A DNA stretch of 5,654 nucleotides from positions 1 through 5,654 of the forward strand of contig JADDKJ010000072.1 of assembly GCA_033717875.1 (NCBI GenBank), given 5' to 3'. Of this stretch, positions 1 to 4,775 are shown in pieces. A model generated the notes under the pieces. The model had not been told where the DNA came from. It saw nothing but the letters and a program-made list of their open reading frames with translations, and did not search any database. How positions within the stretch are numbered: the stretch's first letter is position 1; the number at the start of each line of letters is the position of its first letter. The DNA comes from SBBG01 sp033717875 (GTDB lineage: Bacteria > Pseudomonadota > Gammaproteobacteria > Ga0077554 > Ga007554). A program made the translations under genes and the position numbers.

Positions 1-725
1 ATGCGCCCAGCCGCAAGGAGCCGACCAGCCATGAGGCGACGGGGCCGAACCAGGTATGGTGCTGGGACATCACCTACCTGCCGACCCGGGTCCGGGGGCT
101 GTACTTCTACCTGTACCTGATCCTGGACCTCTACAGCCGCAAGATCGTCGGCTGGGAAGTGCAGACCACCGAGACGGGGGAGCACGCCGCCACCCTGCTG
201 CGCCGCACCGTCCTCGGCGAAGCGGTCCAGCCCTGGCGGGAACCCCTGGTGCTGCACGCCGACAACGGCTCGCCGATGAAGTCGGCCACCCTGCTGTCGA
301 CCTTGCAATGGCTGGGCGTCACACCCGCGCACAGCCGGCCGCGGGTGTCGAACGACAACGCCTATGCGGAGAGCGTGTTCCGGACCTGCAAATACCGTCC
401 GGAATACCCCACAGAAGGCTTCGCCACGCTGGAGGAGGCGCGCGCCTGGGTGATGCGCTTTGTGGGCTGGTACAACTGCGAGCACCGGCACAGCGGGTTA
501 AACTTCGTCACACCCGAGCAGCGCCACAGCGCGCAGGCCGAGGACATCATGAAGCGGCGCACCGAAATCTATGAAGCGGCACGGGCCAGAAATCCGCAAC
601 GCTGGAGCCGCTCGATCCGAGACTGGTCATTGCCGCAGAGTGTTTGGCTCAACCCGGAAAAATCGGCCAGCCCACAGGCTCAGGCCGCATGAATGAAACG
701 GTGACAACTATCTTGAAAAACGCCG
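1..725 (+). mobile_element. IS3-family insertion sequence, right-hand part
   Basis: The element enters from the left edge and contains the transposase gene. Its right end is placed at about 725, after GACAACTATCTTGAAAAAC and then GCCG. This is similar in style to right terminal repeats of IS3-family elements, and it is the last point before the sequence matches the attC family again (AAGGCGTGTCCCCTTGAATG, from 726). The left terminal repeat and the target duplication are outside the window, so the exact boundary is inferred from where attC homology resumes, to within a few bases. Confidence 0.75.
3..692 (+). CDS. IS3-family transposase OrfB, 5'-truncated by window edge
   Basis: This is the C-terminal 229 residues of an IS3-family OrfB transposase, the DDE (retroviral integrase-like) catalytic part that is normally joined to OrfA by frameshifting. 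The frame is open from position 3, so the true start lies left of the window; the first internal ATG, at 159, falls after the first catalytic Asp. Counting from position 3, the first Asp is D22 (WDITYL), the second is D87 (LHADNGSPM) and the Glu is E123 (NDNAYAESVF). There are 35 residues between D87 and E123, which is the family's D,D(35)E spacing. The C-terminus keeps the usual YRPEYP and FVGWYN...HSGL blocks and ends in TGA at 690-692. The gene is clearly GC-richer than the cassettes and points the other way. The subgroup is not assigned. What is visible has no frameshift, so it may be functional. Confidence 0.95.
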   Translation, partial: APSRKEPTSHEATGPNQVWCWDITYLPTRVRGLYFYLYLILDLYSRKIVGWEVQTTETGEHAATLLRRTVLGEAVQPWREPLVLHADNGSPMKSATLLSTLQWLGVTPAHSRPRVSNDNAYAESVFRTCKYRPEYPTEGFATLEEARAWVMRFVGWYNCEHRHSGLNFVTPEQRHSAQAEDIMKRRTEIYEAARARNPQRWSRSIRDWSLPQSVWLNPEKSASPQAQAA

Positions 726-756
726 AAGGCGTGTCCCCTTGAATGAAATGTTAGGG
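726..756 (-). other. attC site, half remaining, broken by the IS
   Basis: Only the R''-L'' half of an attC site of the 120-bp family remains: GTTAGGG core at 750-756 (CCCTAAC on the minus strand) and the L'' arm GGCGTGTCCCCTT at 728-740. The matching L'-R' half that should lie to the left is replaced by the IS3-family element. Without the second half this site cannot fold into the bottom-strand hairpin that the integrase recognises, so the cassette at 726-1262 should no longer be excised at this end. Confidence 0.85.
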
Positions 757-1230
757 CTGGAGTGCCCTGAGCACTATATTAGTACCAACGCACTAAAGAA
801 AAAAGCACAGTTTCTCTCTCGCTTGGCACCGCCCACACATGACACTTGCCACGGCGAGTAAGCTAAAACGGATGCTTAACACTTGGTCAAAAATGGCTCA
901 TTATGGAGCGGAGTGGTGCCTGTCCGCGACGGCTGCGCCTGCTCTCGGCCCGCGCCCCTTGGCCAGAAGTAGACTGAACACATGACGTGAAGAGCACCGT
1001 TCTTTCGCCCTGCGCTCGATGCCACCCGCACAAGAAACGTGCTAAAGCAAAGAAGGTAAAAGGTTACCCGACACTGGCACAGCGTAGGCCGGAGTGAAAC
1101 TTGTCCGCGACCCTTGCACTTTCCCCCTTCGCCGCATTTCATGGCTGGGGAGAAATCGAATCTCAGTGGGCAACGAAGTGAACACTTTCAGGTGCTTTTG
1201 AGCCAGCTTTCTGGATGTTACCCACATGCC

Positions 1231-1251
1231 GAAAAAAGACGACCTTTTTTC
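1231..1251. repeat. Conserved A/T-stem palindrome, copy in ORF-less cassette 3
   Basis: The arms GAAAAAAG and CTTTTTTC pair perfectly around the loop ACGAC. On the array's reading strand this lies 6 bases inside the cassette, just past the GTTAGGGG core. The same 21 bases occur unchanged in the other two ORF-less cassettes although the surrounding sequence has diverged. The stem is almost all A:T, so it is a weak candidate for an intrinsic terminator. Confidence 0.8.
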
Positions 1252-1256
1252 AGAAC

Positions 1257-1378
1257 CCCTAACGTTAAATTAAGGGGCACGCCAACGATGAAGCCGGAAC
1301 AACGCCCCTGCGCTGGTGAAACCCGTGAACCTGAAAATGCCTCGCCAAGGCGTGTCCCTCTTGAATGCAATGTTAGGG
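1257..1378 (-). other. attC site, ORF-less cassette copy 2
   Basis: This is a 122-bp attC site of the array's main family. The R' core is CCCTAAC at 1257-1263 and the R'' core is GTTAGGG at 1372-1378 (plus-strand text). The L arms AAGGGGCACGCC and GGCGTGTCCCTCTT pair, with an extra base in the right-hand arm. An extrahelical base in L'' is typical of attC and places the cassette's 3' end here on the minus strand. Confidence 0.9.
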
Positions 1379-1885
1379 GTGGGCGCTCTGAGAACTATAT
1401 TAGTACCAACGCGCTAAAGAAAACAGCCCAGTTTTTCTCTCGCGCTTGGCGCTGCCCACACATGACACTTGCCAAGGCGAGAAAGCTAAAACGGATGCTC
1501 AACGCTTGGCCGAAAATGACTCATTACGGAGCGGAGTGATGCCTGTCCGCGACGGCTGCGCCTGCTCTCGGCCCGCACTCCTTGACCAGAAAAGAATCCC
1601 ATACATAACGACATCAGTTACCGCTGAATTTGATGTCGCCCACACAACAGACTTGTCAGGGCGAGGTGGGTGAAAAGCTACCCAACGCTTTCCCGGAAAT
1701 GACGCGTTATGGACGGAGTGAAACCTGTCCGTAGCGGCTGAACTTTCCTGCTCGCCGCACTCCTTGGCTGGGGAGAAATCGAATTTCAGTGCGCAACGAA
1801 GTCAACACCTTCAGGCGCTCTTTCACCTGCTTTCTCGATGTTACTCACACACCGAAAAAAGACGACCTTTTTTCAGAACCCCTAA
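1263..1885 (-). mobile_element. ORF-less integron cassette, copy 2 (623 bp)
   Basis: This is a complete cassette between two crossover points (CCTAA^C at 1262/1263 and 1885/1886). I find no credible coding sequence. It carries the AT-rich motif (1395-1412) next to its attC, the perfect palindrome (1854-1874) at its other edge, and three anchors of the internal repeat (starting at 1455, 1639 and 1844). The interval 1600-1740 differs clearly from the other copies. Its function is unknown. Non-coding cassettes can carry promoters or small RNAs in other integrons; nothing here proves either. Confidence 0.8.
1854..1874. repeat. Conserved A/T-stem palindrome, copy in ORF-less cassette 2
   Basis: Second exact copy of the 21-base inverted repeat (arms GAAAAAAG / CTTTTTTC, loop ACGAC), at the same offset from the attC core as in the other copies. 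Confidence 0.8.
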
Positions 1886-2000
1886 CGTTAAATTAAGGGG
1901 CACGCCAATGATGAAGCCGGAACAACGCCCCAACGCTGACGAAACCCATGCCCCAAAAATGCCTCGCCAAGGCGTGTCCCTCTTGAATGCAATGTTAGGG
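1880..2000 (-). other. attC site, ORF-less cassette copy 1
   Basis: This is a 121-bp attC site with cores CCCTAAC at 1880-1886 and GTTAGGG at 1994-2000, and L arms AAGGGGCACGCC and GGCGTGTCCCTCTT. The centre differs from its neighbours only by scattered substitutions. It belongs to the same family as the sites at 1257, 2522, 3625 and 4209. Confidence 0.9.
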
Positions 2001-2131
2001 CTGGGGGCTTTGAGCATTATATTAGTACCAACGCGCTCAAGAAAAAAGCTGTGGTTTCTCCCTGCACTTGATGCGACCCGCTCACCAAAACCTTGAAGCA
2101 ACATTAACAGCTCGATGTGACCCGCCCCGGC

Positions 2132-2158
2132 TTGCGTCGCGCCGTAGGCGTGGCGCAA
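2132..2158. repeat. GC-rich hairpin inside ORF-less cassette 1
   Basis: TTGCGTCGCGCC (2132-2143) can pair with GGCGTGGCGCAA (2147-2158) across a three-base GTA loop. All 12 positions pair in plus-strand RNA if two G:U pairs are allowed; on the minus strand those two become mismatches. It occurs once, in the part of this cassette that the other copies lack. It could be an RNA structural element or a REP-like palindrome; no U-tract follows, so it is not a typical terminator. Confidence 0.55.
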
Positions 2159-2495
2159 ACGGAAAGGGCTACAGGGTGAAATCTGCCTGTGACCACCGCA
2201 CCAGCTCTCGGCCTGCGCCCCTTAGCCAGAAAAGAACTGGATCACGCGTGATGCGAATAACACCGTTCTTTCGCCCTGTGCTCGATGCCACCCACACAAG
2301 AAACTTGCTAAAGCAAAGAAGGTAAAAGGTTACCCGGCACTGGCACAGCATAGGGCGGAGTGAAATCTATCCGCAACCCCTGAGATTGCCCTCTGGCCGC
2401 AGCCCATGATCGGGAAAAGGATAAAATTCAGTGAGCAACGAAGTAGACACTTTCAGGCGCTCTTTCACCTGCTTTCTCGATGTTACCCACACACC

Positions 2496-2516
2496 GAAAA
2501 AAGACGACCTTTTTTC
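2496..2516. repeat. Conserved A/T-stem palindrome, copy in ORF-less cassette 1
   Basis: Third exact copy of the 21-base inverted repeat, next to the attC core that begins at 2522. It is the first thing met after leaving the attC of the 108-residue gene's cassette on the minus strand, so if it does act on transcription it would do so on read-through from the coding cassettes. Confidence 0.8.
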
Positions 2517-2521
2517 AGAAC

Positions 2522-2643
2522 CCCTAACGTAGAATTAAGGGGCACGCCAACGATGAAGCCGGAACAACGCCCGTGAACCGGATGACACCTTTACCCCCAC
2601 AATGCCTCGCCAAGGCGTGTCCCTCTTGAATGAAATGTTAGGC
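2522..2643 (-). other. attC site of the 108-residue gene's cassette
   Basis: This is a 122-bp attC of the main family: cores CCCTAAC (2522-2528) and GTTAGGC (2637-2643), arms AAGGGGCACGCC and GGCGTGTCCCTCTT. The central part has diverged (ACGCCCGTGAACCGGATGAC), as is usual for the variable loop region. The TAA of the minus-strand R'' core is the stop codon of the adjacent gene. Confidence 0.92.
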
Positions 2644-2964
2644 GTGACCATGTCTGGCCTGCCTAAAATCTATGAATTGCCATGATTGTGGGTTGGCTTT
2701 GAATGTTTGCACTTGCGACTGAGACAACCCGAATGATTCTTGAATATAAACTTCGTCAATTTCCTCGGCTTCTTCCTCGGAGTTGCCTCGATAGTCTTGA
2801 GGTGAGGAACGAAGCTCAACGAAGGCACCAGTGCTCGGCACAAAAATAATAAGAGCGGTCCATCCTTTGCGTACCTGGCTAAAGCCACCGACCAACTCAA
2901 ATACTGCATCAAGATCGAATTTCTTGATGCCACCAGACTTCGAACGGTAGTCACAAGGCATCAT
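2638..2964 (-). CDS. Hypothetical cassette protein, 108 aa
   Basis: I do not recognise this protein. It occupies its own cassette (2528-2979). The chosen ATG (2962-2964) lies 9 bases after the attC core; a second ATG follows at once, and no Shine-Dalgarno sequence is visible. A longer frame starting at 3063 only translates the neighbouring attC. The stop is the TAA inside the R'' core. The protein is soluble-looking, with no signal peptide or membrane segment. It has an alternating hydrophobic stretch that looks like beta strands (about 34-52, including WTALIIFVP and AFVEL), then a very acidic segment (about residues 63-71, NSEEEAEEID) and a glutamine-rich C-terminal part. The spacing in the cassette and the intact frame support a real gene; no function is proposed. 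Confidence 0.8.
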   Translation of the reverse strand: MMPCDYRSKSGGIKKFDLDAVFELVGGFSQVRKGWTALIIFVPSTGAFVELRSSPQDYRGNSEEEAEEIDEVYIQESFGLSQSQVQTFKANPQSWQFIDFRQARHGHA

Positions 2965-2973
2965 TTTGATTAC

Positions 2974-3028
2974 GCCTAACGCAGAGCTAAGCGGCGGCGA
3001 AGCCGTCCGCTTGAGCGCCGGGTTAGGT
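2974..3028 (-). other. Short attC site (55 bp) of the membrane-protein cassette
   Basis: Cores are GCCTAAC (2974-2980) and GTTAGGT (3022-3028). The arms CTAAGCGGCGGC and GCCGTCCGCTTGAG pair around a GAA apex, with an extra base in the right arm. At 55 bp it is less than half the length of the main family and has a different stem sequence, which suggests the cassette was formed or acquired elsewhere. The TAA of the R'' core is the stop of the membrane-protein gene. Confidence 0.92.
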
Positions 3029-3613
3029 TGCATTTGGGAAATGAACGAGTTTGTAAGCCACACCTATACGCCTGCTTTCAATTATGCAAAATGCTGCTAT
3101 TGCACCCATAAAAAGAGTTAGAATCAATGCTCCTGCAAGCTTTGCCCATGCACTGGACGCAATGAAGCTGGGTGCGCCAGAAAGGAGGAGCCAAGCGGTG
3201 GGACCCGCAAAGACAACATACAAGAGAAAGTACATGCCTTGAAAAAGGAAGCGCCTGCAGTTTGTGCGCACCTGCCACCGTGGAAGAAGAGGGCCTTCCC
3301 TGCCCTGAAGCTGCAAAAACGGTCGGGCTTCTAAGTATTGAGTAATGAATGCAGTGGGATGGCGATGCCGCAATAAATACGCAATTTCGTCAGTAGAGAG
3401 TTTGAGATGGCCAAGAATGGCACCAAACGAACTCTCAACTAAAAAAGGGTGACGATTAACGCCCCCTTCTTCAAAAAAATCTTTGACACGTGCAGCTCGT
3501 TCTTCCACAAAAGAGCGTTTAAATGGGGTGGTTTCACGGAAGAGCTTCACCGCTCCAAGGAGAACGCTGGCAATGCCGGCTGCAATTTTCAGTACTTCAA
3601 CGAATTGATCCAT
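3023..3613 (-). CDS. Hypothetical membrane protein, 196 aa
   Basis: This protein of unknown function probably sits in the inner membrane. Three hydrophobic segments are visible: residues about 8-25 (IAAGIASVLLGAVKLF), about 126-146 (MYFLLYVVFAGPTAWLLLSG) and about 157-178 (KLAGALILTLFMGAIAAFCI). Between the first and second lies a basic, soluble stretch of about 100 residues with many charged and aromatic positions, probably cytoplasmic. The start ATG (3611-3613) is 12 bases past the attC core, without a clear Shine-Dalgarno sequence. The stop is the TAA in the R'' core of the 55-bp attC. The gene is the sole occupant of its cassette (2980-3630). A soluble domain joined to a small helical membrane unit is also seen in some defence effectors, but no motif here confirms that, so the function stays open. 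Confidence 0.85.
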   Translation of the reverse strand: MDQFVEVLKIAAGIASVLLGAVKLFRETTPFKRSFVEERAARVKDFFEEGGVNRHPFLVESSFGAILGHLKLSTDEIAYLLRHRHPTAFITQYLEARPFLQLQGREGPLLPRWQVRTNCRRFLFQGMYFLLYVVFAGPTAWLLLSGAPSFIASSAWAKLAGALILTLFMGAIAAFCIIESRRIGVAYKLVHFPNAT

Positions 3614-3624
3614 GGTGGTACGCA

Positions 3625-3744
3625 GCCTAACGTTAAATTAAGGGGCACGCCAACGATGAAGCCAGAGCAACGCCCCTGCGCTGATGATACCCATGACCCA
3701 AAAATGCCTCGCCAAGGCGTGTCCCCTTGAATGCAATGTTATGC
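3625..3744 (-). other. attC site of the DUF6998-like cassette
   Basis: This is a 120-bp attC of the main family: cores GCCTAAC (3625-3631) and GTTATGC (3738-3744, GCATAAC on the minus strand), arms AAGGGGCACGCC and GGCGTGTCCCCTT. The minus-strand R'' core supplies the TAA stop of the adjacent gene. Confidence 0.93.
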
Positions 3745-4200
3745 GTGTTTTCGTTTCCAGACTTCATGACCAATAGCCTTGAATTTACTTACTGCTAATG
3801 CACCCCGCTCATTCCGGGCTTTTGAGCCTGGAGTTAGCAAGGCACTTTCAACTTCTGGCCTTGCGGCCTCATACATACTCAAGACTTCAAGATCTTCGTC
3901 CATTAACACCAAGAGCACTGTATCCCACTCCTTATGAAGTTGTATGCCACCGAGACGCTGCCCCGGCCCAGCATTCGATGGAATACACCGTCCTTTAATT
4001 TGAATTTTTGTTATTTTTCCGTTTTCGTGTCGAATGGCGTCATAACCAGATTGCCGTGCTGTTGCCAGCTCTAAGCCAAGAATTTGCGCAGCTGAAAATT
4101 CTGCCACTTCACCAGTAATACCAAGAGGCTTACCAGTAAGCTTTCGATATTTCCTCGCCAAGGCTTTTGCTTCGGCCAACACTTCAGCAATGTCGTTCAT
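3739..4200 (-). CDS. DUF6998-like protein, possible PD-(D/E)XK fold, 153 aa
   Basis: This resembles a family I know as DUF6998, small proteins often met singly or in mobile regions; the assignment is from memory of the family pattern, not a search. The N-terminal half is helical (residues about 2-22) and leads into LGITGEVAEFSAAQ. Then come GYDAI (52-56) and KIQIKGR (65-71), followed by a hydrophobic strand, WDTVLLVLM (92-100). An Asp (D54) about 12 residues before a Q67-x-K69 pair, with a Glu-bearing helix upstream (E31, E34), is the layout of the PD-(D/E)XK nuclease fold in its Q-x-K variant. Nuclease activity is therefore an inference from motifs only. The ATG (4198-4200) lies 8 bases past the attC core with no Shine-Dalgarno sequence; the TAA stop is within the next attC. 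It is the only gene in its cassette (3631-4214). Confidence 0.85.
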   Translation of the reverse strand: MNDIAEVLAEAKALARKYRKLTGKPLGITGEVAEFSAAQILGLELATARQSGYDAIRHENGKITKIQIKGRCIPSNAGPGQRLGGIQLHKEWDTVLLVLMDEDLEVLSMYEAARPEVESALLTPGSKARNERGALAVSKFKAIGHEVWKRKHA

Positions 4201-4208
4201 TTTTTAGC

Positions 4209-4328
4209 GCATAACGTTAAATTAAGGGGCACGCCAATGATGAAGCCGGAACAACGCCCCTGCGCTGATGAAACCCGTGAACCTGTTGTGCCTCGCCAAG
4301 GCGTGTCCCCTTGAATGCAATGTTAGGC
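4209..4328 (-). other. attC site of the GNAT cassette
   Basis: This is a 120-bp attC of the main family: R' core GCATAAC (4209-4215) and R'' core GTTAGGC (4322-4328), arms AAGGGGCACGCC and GGCGTGTCCCCTT. The centre is nearly the same as at 1257 and 3625. The minus-strand R'' core contains the TAA stop of the acetyltransferase gene. Confidence 0.93.
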
Positions 4329-4760
4329 AACACCATGGGCGAGCACCTTTGAAAAGTGATGAGAGCTAATTTGCATTTTCCGGCTCATATACAAGCGGTG
4401 TGCATCATGCCTCTGGCAACCTGAATCCAGGTGGAATTGGTCGCAGGAAAGATCATTTGCTTTTTCCATGAGCCAGTCAAGAAGCATCCCACCATACCCT
4501 TGCTTTCGGACAGTACTAAGGGTAATGAGGTCATCAACGTAGAACGTGCGCCCCCATGCCAGAAATTCAGCTATGCGATAGCCCGCCGCTGCAACTACTT
4601 GACCTTCATTAGCCATATACACGAGCACATAGCCGTGGTTATTCATTTGTCTCTGAACCTGCGCTACGAAGTTGTCTGCTGAGAGATGCGGCCTCAGTTC
4701 ATGGAAAGCAGGGAAGCAAGTGTCTATCTCGGCTTCCGTACTGGCTATATATACTTCCAC
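4323..4760 (-). CDS. GNAT-family N-acetyltransferase, 145 aa, GTG start
   Basis: This is a predicted acetyltransferase that moves an acetyl group from acetyl-CoA to an amine; the substrate is not evident. Motif A is clear at about residues 73-91: a YVDDLITL strand followed by R85-x-x-G88-x-G90, the pyrophosphate-binding loop. Motif B follows as FHLDSGCQRHDAHRLYMSRK (109-128), with the usual Tyr near its end. At 145 residues the length is normal for a single GNAT domain. The start is taken as GTG (4758-4760), because AGGAGG lies 4 bases upstream and this position leaves the attC outside the gene. A frame opening at 4859 exists, but its first 30 or so codons translate the preceding attC. The stop is the TAA of the R'' core. 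GNAT cassettes are common in integrons, some being aminoglycoside acetyltransferases; nothing points to that substrate here. Confidence 0.93.
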   Translation of the reverse strand: MEVYIASTEAEIDTCFPAFHELRPHLSADNFVAQVQRQMNNHGYVLVYMANEGQVVAAAGYRIAEFLAWGRTFYVDDLITLSTVRKQGYGGMLLDWLMEKANDLSCDQFHLDSGCQRHDAHRLYMSRKMQISSHHFSKVLAHGVA

Positions 4761-4764
4761 GATT

Positions 4765-4770
4765 CCTCCT
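4765..4770 (-). promoter_or_regulatory. Shine-Dalgarno AGGAGG for the GNAT gene
   Basis: A perfect AGGAGG on the minus strand sits 4 bases before the GTG at 4760 and 5 bases after the attC core GTTAGGC. It decides the start of the acetyltransferase. It is the only strong ribosome binding site seen in the window, as most cassettes here begin their gene without one. Confidence 0.8.
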
Positions 4771-4775
4771 GTATT

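Larger units (their letters stand above)
726..1262 (-). mobile_element. ORF-less integron cassette, copy 3, truncated by IS
   Basis: This segment runs from the broken attC to the attC at 1257-1378. It holds no convincing gene: short ORFs here are not kept between the related copies. It shares with the copies at 1263-1885 and 1886-2527 the terminal palindrome (1231-1251), a conserved AT-rich motif (774-791) and internal repeats of about 195 bp whose CCCACAC-like anchors start at 832, 1025 and 1221. It is a mosaic: 821-975 is closest to the copy at 1263, about 998-1090 is closest to the copy at 1886, and 1140-1190 is again closest to the copy at 1263. Confidence 0.75.
821..2495. repeat. Degenerate internal repeat, about 195 bp period
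   Basis: Inside the ORF-less cassettes a block recurs that begins with CTCGATGCCACCCACACAAG or a variant. It continues through an A-rich stretch (GCTAAAAC or GGTAAAAGG), then GGAGTGAAACCTGTCCGCGA, and then a C-rich tract followed by a GGCTGGGGAGAAA- or TTGGCCAGAA-like end. The CCC of the anchor begins at 832, 1025, 1221; 1455, 1639, 1844; and 2077, 2121, 2291, 2486. Within each cassette the spacing is 184 to 205 bp, apart from the irregular first part of copy 1. The last anchor in each cassette is cut short by the palindrome and the next attC. The alignment was done by eye. Confidence 0.65.
1886..2527 (-). mobile_element. ORF-less integron cassette, copy 1 (642 bp)
   Basis: This is a complete cassette with no credible gene. 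It keeps the AT-rich motif (2017-2034), the palindrome (2496-2516) and internal repeat anchors (starting at 2077, 2121, 2291 and 2486). The part at 2060-2220 is unlike the other two copies and includes a strong hairpin (2132-2158). The part at 2260-2370 is almost the same as 998-1090. A frame on the minus strand here (2169-2351) resembles one in copy 3 at protein level, but the DNA is also nearly identical there and copy 2 lacks the frame, so I do not call it a gene. Confidence 0.78.

Noticed and set aside
1114..1539. Plus-strand ORF of 141 codons
   Set aside because: It runs straight through the attC at 1257-1378, and the equivalent frames in the related cassettes are broken, so it is chance translation of an attC and repeats.
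1764..2158. Overlapping ORFs on both strands (plus 1764-2096, minus 1841-2158)
   Set aside because: Both translate across the attC at 1880-2000. The shared peptide pieces (for example KRRPFFRTPNVKLRGTP) come from the palindrome and attC repeat, not from a conserved protein.
876..2351. Similar minus-strand frames in copies 3 (876-1142) and 1 (2169-2351) sharing FYLLCFS and VASS-GRKNG
   Set aside because: The DNA is nearly identical there, so protein similarity adds nothing. The ends of the frames differ, copy 2 lacks the frame, and there is no sensible start or ribosome binding site.
1231..2516. A/T palindromes read as intrinsic terminators
   Set aside because: The stem is nearly all A:T with no GC-rich core, so the usual terminator criteria are not met; kept only as conserved palindromes.
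726..2527. CRISPR array, considered because of regular repeats
   Set aside because: The repeats are about 195 or 630 bp long, degenerate, and without short identical repeats separated by unique spacers; no cas genes are present.
2965..3063. N-terminal extension of the 108-residue gene to 3063
   Set aside because: It contains the attC-derived peptide ALKRTASPPLSSALG and overlaps the end of the upstream cassette's gene.
3449..3730. Plus-strand ORF of 93 codons opposite the membrane-protein gene
   Set aside because: It is a shadow of the minus-strand gene and then translates the attC at 3625-3744.
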